From contig JACRPC010000020.1 in the NCBI GenBank assembly GCA_016214125.1, forward strand, positions 1 to 45,317: 45,317 nt of DNA, in the 5' to 3' direction. Origin of the DNA: Rhodospirillales bacterium. GTDB lineage: Bacteria; Pseudomonadota; Alphaproteobacteria; Rhodospirillales; WMHbin7. A model generated the notes under the pieces. It ran no database searches. It saw nothing but the letters and a program-made list of their open reading frames with translations, and was not told where the DNA came from. Every line of letters starts with the position of its first letter. Positions within the stretch are counted from its first letter, which is position 1. The translations under genes were made by a program, and so were the position numbers. Of the stretch, positions 25,433-32,889 are shown one piece after another.

Positions 25433-26995
25433 ATGACGGTTGATGCCTTGCTCGCCACAACGTCGTCGCTGCTGGCCTCGTCGGCGATCGCGCTGCTTCT
25501 GGTGTACTTTTTCAAGACCGCCCGATCGACGGGCATGGATGTCGATCTTGATGGCACGATCATCCGCTTTCACGTCGATGCCATGTCGATCGCCCTCACC
25601 GACCTCTATTATGGCGGGAAGGGCGACTATTCGGGGCTGATTGCCGTCCAGGACCTTTTGAGCCAGAGAATTTTTCAAGAATCCGAACCTTCGGCAAAGC
25701 GCGACGCCGTCGATATCGACCGGGCCCTGCGCGAAGCCTCGCAACTGGATTGGAACACCGCGTTGGCGTCGGGCCGCTTTGTGTTGGGCCTCGAGCCGGG
25801 CTATGTCGATCTGGTGCGGCTGGCCTTTCGCCTGTTCGGCCTTCGCATCGCGTCGATTTTCAAGCTCTACTGTGCGATGCTGGGGCTGTCCTCGGCTCTT
25901 CTGGCGATGGCTTTCTGGCAAACGCCGGGCCTGCTTTGGTCCCTTGGCGCCTTTATGCTGGCCTTTCACTTTGTCGTCTTCGGCACCGGAATTCTCGATT
26001 TTCAGGCCCGCTCCATAACCAACAAACGCCTGGCGGCGATCCTTGCCGTCCTTCCGGCCCTTCACATCATGCTGATCATGGCGACCGGGCAGGAGGCGAC
26101 CGCCTTTCAGATCGCCCTGGCCGCCGCTCAGGGATTGATGTTTGCCTGGGTTCTCTGGATGCGCAATTCGACGGGTTGGCTGGTGATGGCCGCCTTGGCG
26201 CTTGCCTTGGCGCTCCTTGGCCTCGGTCTCGCGGTCGATACCGCCTTCCTGCGCGGCCTCTGGGCCTTTGCGCTTCTCATGGGCCTATCGGAATTGATGA
26301 CGGCCCACCGCCACGCGAAAGTTCATCCGATCCATCACAGCCGCGACCTTTCGATGGCCTATCCCAAGTGGCATTCGGCCTATGTGGGCTTTGCCGAGGA
26401 CGCGGCGACGTTTGCGAAGAACCTGCTGCCCTTCCAAAAGCCCCAGCTTCTCGACCTCAACGCCTGCATCGCCGTTGTGAGGGTTCTTCGAACGTCGCCC
26501 GCGTTCGCCCAAGACGGCCTCGCTTCCCAGGTCATCGGGCTGCGGCCGCCCTTCATCTCCTTCAATCTCAGCGCCTTCTTCGGCATGAAATGGACGGTCT
26601 ACGAGCGCGCGGCCAAAATCGCCTTTTTCGAATATTTTTGGAAAAACCTGTCGACGATGCCCAAGCTGTATTTTTATCTCAAGCCCCGTTCCCTGGTGCG
26701 CAACCTTGGGCTTGTGATGGCGCCCTTGCCGGCCTATCTGAAGGCGCATCCCCTTTTGGCCCTGTCGTTCCTGCTGACCGCCCTGCCCGCCGGTTACCAC
26801 TTCGCCCAAGCGCCCTCCGTAGCGCAGGCCATCGGGTTCGCCGCCTTCTTCCTCTTGATGGGTGCGCCGATCCCGCTGCTCTGGGCCTTTTCGTTCCGGC
26901 CCGCCGGTTACAGCATGGCCGAGATCGCCTGGATGCTGCTCTTTGCCCTGTGGACGACGATCGCCTGCCTGACCGCTTTGGCCTTGCCTATCTGA
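25433..26995 (+). CDS. Polytopic membrane protein of unknown function
   Basis: 520 residues, inner membrane. One hydrophobic segment lies near residues 8-27 (LLASSAIALLLVYFF), then a soluble stretch to about 140. A bundle of about six segments spans 141-285 (for example CAMLGLSSALLAMAFW, FMLAFHFVVFGTGIL and VMAALALALALLGLGLAV). A second soluble region at 286-430 contains the His-rich HRHAKVHPIHHS. Three C-terminal segments follow. I recognise no transporter or polymerase signature. In a glycan locus, a large multi-span protein could be a flippase, polymerase or acyltransferase, but nothing in the sequence decides. It follows the aminotransferase by 151 bases that hold no clear promoter. Its end overlaps the convergent small gene by eight bases. 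Confidence 0.8.
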   Translation: MTVDALLATTSSLLASSAIALLLVYFFKTARSTGMDVDLDGTIIRFHVDAMSIALTDLYYGGKGDYSGLIAVQDLLSQRIFQESEPSAKRDAVDIDRALREASQLDWNTALASGRFVLGLEPGYVDLVRLAFRLFGLRIASIFKLYCAMLGLSSALLAMAFWQTPGLLWSLGAFMLAFHFVVFGTGILDFQARSITNKRLAAILAVLPALHIMLIMATGQEATAFQIALAAAQGLMFAWVLWMRNSTGWLVMAALALALALLGLGLAVDTAFLRGLWAFALLMGLSELMTAHRHAKVHPIHHSRDLSMAYPKWHSAYVGFAEDAATFAKNLLPFQKPQLLDLNACIAVVRVLRTSPAFAQDGLASQVIGLRPPFISFNLSAFFGMKWTVYERAAKIAFFEYFWKNLSTMPKLYFYLKPRSLVRNLGLVMAPLPAYLKAHPLLALSFLLTALPAGYHFAQAPSVAQAIGFAAFFLLMGAPIPLLWAFSFRPAGYSMAEIAWMLLFALWTTIACLTALALPI

Positions 26996-27512
26996 AGGCC
27001 AGAACCAGGGCCGTCGCCAGCCCCAACCAGACCACCCCTTTGACAAGATGCCGAAGGATCGAGCGGCGGGCGCCCGACCCCGGATGGGAATTGTCCGGGG
27101 TTCCCTTGTTCAGACGCTCCAAGGCGCGTTCGACTTTCTCCATGCCGTCGTCGGGCTGCTCGACGAGGCGATAGAGCATGAGCGCCATCTCAAGGCTTTT
27201 TCGTTCCCGCGCCGGATCCTTGAGCCAGGCGTGCGTTTGCGCCATGCGCAGATGCAGGCGCCCACTGGATGGCCAGCGCTTGATGGCAACCTGCAGGATT
27301 TCCTGCGCCGCCACCACCAATCCCGGCCCATGCAGGAGGGCAAAATCCAGGAGGCCGTCGACGGCCTCGACGATCGCGTCCTCGGTTGCCGTGAGGGGCT
27401 CGGCCTGGCCGCCCGTGGGGTTGAGAAACGGAAGTTGGCCGGCCAAAGACGCCGTTTGCGGACGCTCGCCCAGAATGCCGATGATCGCCGCCTTGTCGCT
27501 TTCGCTCAACAT
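26988..27512 (-). CDS. Hypothetical protein with a C-terminal membrane anchor
   Basis: 174 residues from ATG 27512 (MLSESDKAAI). The frame runs back to 27656, but the extra part is not protein-like, and no strong ribosome-binding site is seen at either start. Helical segments ILQVAIKRWPSSGRLHLRMA and SLEMALMLYRLVEQPDDG look like one or two TPR-like helix pairs. A single hydrophobic C-terminal segment (LVKGVVWLGLATALVLAF) suggests a tail-anchored protein facing the cytoplasm. No family is recognised. It may be co-transcribed with the SGNH-like gene upstream at 28586. Confidence 0.6.
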   Translation of the reverse strand: MLSESDKAAIIGILGERPQTASLAGQLPFLNPTGGQAEPLTATEDAIVEAVDGLLDFALLHGPGLVVAAQEILQVAIKRWPSSGRLHLRMAQTHAWLKDPARERKSLEMALMLYRLVEQPDDGMEKVERALERLNKGTPDNSHPGSGARRSILRHLVKGVVWLGLATALVLAFR

Positions 27513-27595
27513 GATGGGAGTCGATGACCGCTCATTAATCTGCGCCGTCTGGTGTTGGCATGCCTCGCCGCGACGCCCACCCGCCCTTGGCCCGA

Positions 27596-27709
27596 TTACC
27601 AGAAGGGATAGATGTTCCCTTTGGTCTGCCGGCTGACGAGCCGCTGCTTTCGCCACAGCTTAAAGCGGTAGCGCCAATAAGCCAGCCAGGAAAGGCATCG
27701 TCGCCACAT
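27596..27709 (-). CDS. Possible small aromatic/basic peptide (37 residues)
   Basis: This short reading frame lies in the 219-base gap between the SGNH-like gene and the small anchored-protein gene, on the same strand. The peptide is rich in Trp, Tyr, Arg and Lys (CLSWLAYWRYRFKLWRKQR) and ends NIYPFW. That composition is unlike random GC-rich translation. GGAG lies about 11 bases before the ATG, which is rather distant. An overlapping 63-codon frame ending at 27535 looks less protein-like. Such a peptide could be membrane-associated. It could also be chance. Confidence 0.35.
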   Translation of the reverse strand: MWRRCLSWLAYWRYRFKLWRKQRLVSRQTKGNIYPFW

Positions 27710-27731
27710 TGCCCGATACTCCGCATGCCGC

Positions 27732-28586
27732 CTAGCTTCCGACCTTGTGCGGCTCCGAAAGATAGCGCGCTTCGATCCAATCGGCCAGCTTTCCGGCAAA
27801 CACTCGATGGCTTTCCAGATAGGGGTGGGCGCCATCTCCGGGTACCGTGTCCAGGAGATCGAACAAGAAACCCGTGTAGCGCCGGGGATCCACGATGCCC
27901 GAGCCGATCACGTCACGAAACGGGTGCGACGCCGCCGGATTGGCGATGGCGCTGATGCCCCAAGGTATCTTGCGAAGGTCGAGGGTCGCCGAAAGAAGGC
28001 GCAGCGACATCGCCAGGACCGCCAGGTCGCTGTAAGAGCTGGTGAGGTCGTGAAAGGCCTTTACAAGGCTCTTCGTCACCGGAGTATAGGCCTTGGGATT
28101 TTGGCGCATGAAATCCGACATGACATTGAGAAAACAAAAGCAACGCCCATCCAAGTCGAAGAACTCCCGGCGGTCAGCGGTCGAGTAGACGGCGATGACA
28201 AGATCGGGCCTTAGAAAATCGACGCTGGACGAAACGATGCGGGCAATGTATTCGGCGCCCCGGCCCAGGCTGCCGAGATTCCAAGCTCGCACGGTCTTCC
28301 CGGTTCGTTGCGCAAGCGTCCTTGCCACCAGGTCGGGATAGATCGATCCCCGAGGCACACCCTGCCCCTCCGTCCAACTGCAACCGACAAAGAGAATGTT
28401 GTAATCGCCGCGCGGCTCGAACTCGTCCGAGCGGTATCCATGCCGGTTTCGCGGCCCCGGACAAATGCGCTCAAGATCAAAAATTTGCGGCCGAAAATCG
28501 GATTCCAGAAAATACTTGATATCGGCGTTGTACCGCGGCATCCCCTCCAAGCCGAACAAAGCATTGAGAAAATCTGCGTTGTCCAT
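27732..28586 (-). CDS. SGNH/GDSL-hydrolase-like protein (copy 1)
   Basis: 284 residues from ATG 28586 (MDNADF), preceded by GGGGTGGA. The longer frame to 28760 is not protein-like. The nucleophile block is ILFVGCSWTEGQGV with Ser70. The C-terminal D251-x2-H254 (DGAHP) fits the catalytic Asp-x-x-His of SGNH esterases. WNLGSLGRGAEYIARI resembles the Gly-containing block II, and PDLVIAVYS is the strand before block III. No signal peptide is seen, so action in the cytoplasm is likely. Relatives in glycan loci add or remove acyl groups on sugars. A second SGNH-like gene lies at 35072, so O-acyl editing may belong to the pathway. Confidence 0.75.
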   Translation of the reverse strand: MDNADFLNALFGLEGMPRYNADIKYFLESDFRPQIFDLERICPGPRNRHGYRSDEFEPRGDYNILFVGCSWTEGQGVPRGSIYPDLVARTLAQRTGKTVRAWNLGSLGRGAEYIARIVSSSVDFLRPDLVIAVYSTADRREFFDLDGRCFCFLNVMSDFMRQNPKAYTPVTKSLVKAFHDLTSSYSDLAVLAMSLRLLSATLDLRKIPWGISAIANPAASHPFRDVIGSGIVDPRRYTGFLFDLLDTVPGDGAHPYLESHRVFAGKLADWIEARYLSEPHKVGS

Positions 28587-29281
28587 TCCACCCCGCCACC
28601 GCCATTGCCCCCAGGCACCGCATCCATCCAAACTACCATTCGCGCGCGGAACCGACCACAGCGTTTTGCAGCCGATCGAGACCGGTGCAGGCCTTGCCAA
28701 ATACCCTTTCGCAGACTGCGGAAAACGCCTGACCGTTGCACCGCATCCCTCGACGGCCACGTGAGACTTGCCGCGTCGATCAGGTCAAGCGTCGAATTCG
28801 TCGCAAAACCTCATGCCGAATAGGCCTTTGCCGGGAGGCCGAGTCGATGCGTTCAGGCCCTGCCGCGAATAATCATGGTTCTAACTGGGCGTGTGAAATG
28901 TTAATATTGTGGGGAATTCACGTCGATGCGTTACGCCGCCTTGAGATCATATCCACGTACGATGGCGCAGAGACGGAACAGGGCGCCCGAAGCTTTACCG
29001 GGATGTCCGTTGCAGAAGAGAGCGAGGCGATGCCACGATCAACGCCTGGGTCTGCGCTATTCGAACAAGTCGAACGCCGGGGAATGGGCATTGTTGGCGC
29101 CGTCGGATACGTCCGCATGATTAGGCACGCGCCGCTGCTTAACGATCGGGATCTCCAGACGGCGATGGCCCGTAGATGCCCAAACCTTTCGCCTTGGCGT
29201 CCATCGCCGATGTCGGGCGGTGACGTGCCATAATCGAATCGAGTCCACGCCGACTTCTTCGGCATGACAGGCGGGTACAGC
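28587..29281. other. 695-base divergent intergenic region
   Basis: Between the leftward SGNH-like gene and the rightward large radical SAM gene. It has an AT-rich patch at about 28868-28920, where TTCTAA (28879-28884) and TAATAT (28902-28907) are 17 bases apart, a weak sigma70-like forward promoter candidate far from the 29282 start. A possible transposase relic lies near 29052-29102 (separate entry). Otherwise frames here are R/S/P-rich and I see no convincing gene, RNA or terminator. Confidence 0.45.
29052..29102 (+). pseudogene. Possible relic of an IS5-type transposase N-terminus
   Basis: One forward frame reads LRYSNKSNAGEWALLAP. The spacing of Leu, Tyr, Glu-Trp, Leu and Pro matches the common start of IS5-group transposases (pattern Y-x-x-x-L-T-D-x-E-W-x-L-L-A-P). 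The frame stops 15 bases later and I find no further transposase motifs. It is therefore at most a small decayed fragment; a chance match of 17 residues is possible. Confidence 0.25.
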
Positions 29282-31789
29282 ATGCGTTCGATCGACAAAA
29301 AAGTTCTGCTGATAAAGCCAAATTACTACTATTTCCCGGTTGGCTTTTCCTATGTCGTGGCGGCGCTCGAGCGCTACGGAATCGAATACGATTTCATCGA
29401 CACCTACCTGACGCCGAAACCCGACATCGCGGGCTATCTGCGGAAGGGCTCCTATTTGGCGGTCGCAACCGGCGGCCTGCTTGGAAACTATACCTTCTAC
29501 AAATCTCTTTTCTTGAGCGTCAAGGAGGCCGATCCGGCGATGCCCTGCATTTTGGGGGGCAACGTAACCAGCGATGTCGACAAGAATTTGCTGATGGAGC
29601 AGATGCCTATCGACTATCTCGTCGTGGGCGAGGGCGACATCACCTTCCCGGAACTCCTTTTGCACATTGCCGGCAAGGGCACGGGCGACATCGAGTCCGT
29701 TCATGGGATTTATTATCGGGCCGGCGACGAGATTCGGAAGACCGATCGCCGGGCCCGTCTCGACTTGCTCGAGCGAAATTACATGCCGTCGTGGGACTTC
29801 TTCGATCACAAAGCGTACGGCGACCGGGCGCACGCAAGGCCCGTGCTGACCGGCCGCGGCTGCGTTGGGCATTGCAGCTTTTGCTCGCCGACCAATGGAC
29901 GCTTCATCACGCGCAGCGTCGAGCAAATTGTCGAGGAAGTCGAATTTCTCAACAGCCGTTACGATTTCTCGATGTTCGTGTTCATCAACGAGATCTTCTT
30001 CCAAGACCCCGAAGACATCATCAAGTTCTGCCGCGAGTACAAGAAAATCACCCCTCATAAGATTTGGCATTGCCTGATGCGGATGGATGTCGACGCCGAG
30101 GTGCTGCGAGAAATGCGCGACGCCGGCTGTCGGCTGATGAATGTCGGGGTGGAAAGCGGCAGCGATCGGGTGCTGGCCAGCATTTTGAAGGAAACGACGG
30201 TCGAGCAAATGCGCCGCTTTTCGCGCATGAGCCGTGAGGTTGGCATTTCGCTGCAGGCCAGCTTTATGATGGCAAACTACACGGAAACCGAAGAGGACAT
30301 CGTCAAGACGGTGGACTTTCTGATCGAAGAGCATATTGGCGGGCCGATGGCGCTTACAATCAATTACCCCGGCACCGCCAATTATCGCTGGGCGTTGAAA
30401 AAGGGAATGATCGACGACCCCGTCAAATATATTGAATCCCTCGATCTCCTCTACAGCCGAAATTACATCCAGGTCATTTCCGGGCATCTTGGCGGCACCC
30501 TGTCTTACTTGAATCTCAGCGCCATGCCGACCGAACGTCTGTTCAAGGTCGTCGAGCGCGAGATGCGCCGCTACAACACCCAGAATTTCGCGATCAAAAA
30601 TCAGCGGATCGAGATTGCCGGCGATGCGATCGACCTTTCGGGCGAATGCAGCTTCTGTGGACATCCGCTGCAGGCCAAGACGAAGCGAAGCGCATGGAAC
30701 CTTTTTGACCTAAAGGTCTCGTGCATCAAATGCGGCGCCGCCGAGAATTATTTCCACCCCGATATTCTTCCTGGTTTGAAACCGATCAATGAAGAGCATC
30801 GCGGCTTGATCTCGAAGGCAAAGCGGATTGCTTTGGCGGGAATGCCTCAGGAAATCGACCTAATTCTGATGCTTGATTTGTTTGGCATCAATTACGACAC
30901 CATCGTCGGGGTTTTCGGCAGCGAGATCGATCCGCCCGGGACCTTCCACATCACGCACCCGACGCTTGCCGCAGACGACATTCTGGCCCTGCAACCGGAT
31001 TTGGTGGTCCTGACCGGCAGCGTTCCCGTATCCCTGATCGACGAGTTTCGGAAATTTCAATTTGCGCGCTTTGTCGATCTGCGATGCCGCGGCGCCCGGG
31101 ATGGCATTCTCCACTATATTTTCCAAAGGCACGGCCTGGACTCGAAGTCGTATCAATTCCTCGCCGATGCGCTGGGCGATCCCGTTACGTCCATCCTTGA
31201 CGAAATTGCCCGCTTTCGTTTCCTGGCCGATACCCCCATGCGAGGCCTTGCCGAGACGGAAGCCATTGGAAGGCTTCATCGGGTGATCGAGGAGCATATC
31301 GGCGAATGTGTATTGGCCGGTGTCGATGTCTTCGACAGCGATCTGAAGGCGGGGGTTATGACCTATCCGTCGGGGTTCTACAAGGAAATCCCCGAATGGT
31401 CGGCTCGTTTGCTGGGGCCGGATGACCGAATGACCGTCTTGGTGCCTTTGCGGTCATCCGGGGGCATCGTCGTTCTCCTCGACATCGTCTTTTCCGATCC
31501 CCAGGACTTGTTGCAGAATCTCGGGGTGACCGTGAACGGGATTCCCGCCGTCGCCCAACTGCGCCAAGCCGGCGATCATGTGCAGCTTGTTGCCTTCAGC
31601 GACGCTCCGGCCTTGGCCGATTTCCCTTATAAGGTCGATATCGTTCTGAACAATCCATCTCAATTGGGCATTCCCGGACGTCGAATGGCGTTCAGCCGCT
31701 TGCGTTGCGTTCCGTGCTCGGTTTCGTCACAGGCCCGAGGTATGGTTGTTGAAATGGCTCCCCAACATTCCGTTCTCTTGAGCCAATGA
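29282..31789 (+). CDS. Large multidomain B12-type radical SAM protein with zinc ribbon and C-terminal beta-rich domain
   Basis: 835 residues from ATG 29282, with GGCGGG seven bases upstream; the ATG at 29264 is an alternative. Residues 1-150 form a Rossmann-like B12-type domain (YFPVGFSYVVAALERYG; CILGGNVTSDVD) without DxHxxG. The radical SAM core has C194-x3-C198-x2-C201 (GRGCVGHCSFCSP), with MNVGVESGSDRVLASIL later. C456-x2-C459 and C481-x2-C484 form a zinc-ribbon-like pair. A nucleotide-fold segment (KRIALAGMPQEIDLILMLDLF) follows. The last 150 residues are strand-rich and end NPSQLGIPGRRMAF, like beta-sandwich domains attached to some glycosyltransferases. The fusion suggests action on a sugar- or lipid-linked substrate. 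First gene of the forward block 29282-35971. Confidence 0.9.
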   Translation: MRSIDKKVLLIKPNYYYFPVGFSYVVAALERYGIEYDFIDTYLTPKPDIAGYLRKGSYLAVATGGLLGNYTFYKSLFLSVKEADPAMPCILGGNVTSDVDKNLLMEQMPIDYLVVGEGDITFPELLLHIAGKGTGDIESVHGIYYRAGDEIRKTDRRARLDLLERNYMPSWDFFDHKAYGDRAHARPVLTGRGCVGHCSFCSPTNGRFITRSVEQIVEEVEFLNSRYDFSMFVFINEIFFQDPEDIIKFCREYKKITPHKIWHCLMRMDVDAEVLREMRDAGCRLMNVGVESGSDRVLASILKETTVEQMRRFSRMSREVGISLQASFMMANYTETEEDIVKTVDFLIEEHIGGPMALTINYPGTANYRWALKKGMIDDPVKYIESLDLLYSRNYIQVISGHLGGTLSYLNLSAMPTERLFKVVEREMRRYNTQNFAIKNQRIEIAGDAIDLSGECSFCGHPLQAKTKRSAWNLFDLKVSCIKCGAAENYFHPDILPGLKPINEEHRGLISKAKRIALAGMPQEIDLILMLDLFGINYDTIVGVFGSEIDPPGTFHITHPTLAADDILALQPDLVVLTGSVPVSLIDEFRKFQFARFVDLRCRGARDGILHYIFQRHGLDSKSYQFLADALGDPVTSILDEIARFRFLADTPMRGLAETEAIGRLHRVIEEHIGECVLAGVDVFDSDLKAGVMTYPSGFYKEIPEWSARLLGPDDRMTVLVPLRSSGGIVVLLDIVFSDPQDLLQNLGVTVNGIPAVAQLRQAGDHVQLVAFSDAPALADFPYKVDIVLNNPSQLGIPGRRMAFSRLRCVPCSVSSQARGMVVEMAPQHSVLLSQ

Positions 31790-31841
31790 GCGAGGCCGGA
31801 CGGAGTCCATTCATGACCGATCAAACTCTTGGGGCGCCGGC

Positions 31842-32858
31842 GTGAGGTCGTTTCAATTCGGCCAAGACGACGCGATTCTGGTTGCCGGAGCCGGCGGCTT
31901 CATCGGCGGCCATGTGTTGGCCCATTTCCATCGCTTGGGTTTCAGGAATTTGCGCGGCGCCGACATCAAGCCCCTGGACCACTGGTTTCAAAGGACCGAC
32001 GGCGTCGACAGCCGCGTGCTCGATCTTCGCAAGATCGAGGATTGTCGCGCCGCGACCAAGGACATGGACTACGTTTTCAATTTCGCCTGCGACATGGGAG
32101 GCATGGGGTTCATCGAAAGCCATAAGGCCGAGTGCATGTTGTCGGTGCTCATCAACACCCACATGCTGATGGCCGCCCGCGAAGCCGGCGTGAAGCGCTA
32201 TCTCTATTCGTCCTCGGCGTGCGTCTACAACGCCGATAAGCAGGTCGACGCCGAGGTGACCGCCCTGAAGGAAACGGATGCCTATCCCGCCATGCCCGAG
32301 GATGGATATGGCTGGGAAAAGCTGTTCAGCGAACGCATGTGCCGGCACTTTTCCGAAGACTTCAAACTGGAAACCCGCGTCGTACGGTTTCATAACGTTT
32401 ATGGCCCCTGGGGCACCTATGATGGCGGGCGGGAAAAGGCGCCGGCGGCAATCTGCCGCAAGGTCATCGCCGCCAAACTTCAAGGCAAACACGAGATCGA
32501 AATCTGGGGCGATGGCCTGCAGACGCGAAGCTTCATGTATATCGACGATTGCCTGAAGGGCGTTATCGGCATCATGCTTTCGGACTGGCGCGAGCCGATC
32601 AATGTCGGATCGTCCGAGCTGGTGTCGATCAACCAACTGGTCGACATGGTCGAATCGATCGCCCAGATCAAGCTGGGGCGACGCTACAACCTGGCGGCCC
32701 CCAAAGGCGTTCGCGGCCGAAACAGCGACAACACTCTCATTCGTCAGGTTCTGAACTGGGAGCCATCGACGAGGCTGATCGATGGGCTGAGGGAAACCTA
32801 CGCTTGGGTGGAGACCATGATGACGGGCGGCGATTTCAAGAATCGCTTCACCGTTTAG
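31842..32858 (+). CDS. GDP-mannose 3,5-epimerase-like NAD-dependent sugar epimerase
   Basis: 338 residues from GTG 31842, which overlaps the stop of a ten-codon mini-frame (ATG 31813 to TGA 31845). The extended SDR fold shows VAGAGGFIGGH at 14-24. The catalytic set fits plant GDP-mannose 3,5-epimerase in kind and in spacing: C127 (SSACVYN), Y156 and K160 (YGWEK), and K199 (GGREKAPAA). FACDMGGMGFIESHKAE, WGDGLQTRSF and GVRGRNSDNTLIRQVL are further hallmarks of that group. The likely reaction is C3/C5 epimerisation of an NDP-hexose (such as GDP-mannose to GDP-L-galactose or gulose) in the cytoplasm. It is 31 bases upstream of a carbamoyltransferase, which may act on the resulting sugar. Confidence 0.92.
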   Translation: MRSFQFGQDDAILVAGAGGFIGGHVLAHFHRLGFRNLRGADIKPLDHWFQRTDGVDSRVLDLRKIEDCRAATKDMDYVFNFACDMGGMGFIESHKAECMLSVLINTHMLMAAREAGVKRYLYSSSACVYNADKQVDAEVTALKETDAYPAMPEDGYGWEKLFSERMCRHFSEDFKLETRVVRFHNVYGPWGTYDGGREKAPAAICRKVIAAKLQGKHEIEIWGDGLQTRSFMYIDDCLKGVIGIMLSDWREPINVGSSELVSINQLVDMVESIAQIKLGRRYNLAAPKGVRGRNSDNTLIRQVLNWEPSTRLIDGLRETYAWVETMMTGGDFKNRFTV

Positions 32859-32889
32859 ACGCCGACGCGTAGGGGAGCGTGAGGCCTAA

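Noticed and set aside
28736..29233. 165-codon forward frame in the divergent gap
   Set aside because: R/S/P-rich, no ribosome-binding site, no recognisable motif.
29057..30664. 535-codon reverse frame opposite the large radical SAM gene
   Set aside because: Antisense openness from GC-rich codons. The forward frame has intact radical SAM motifs.
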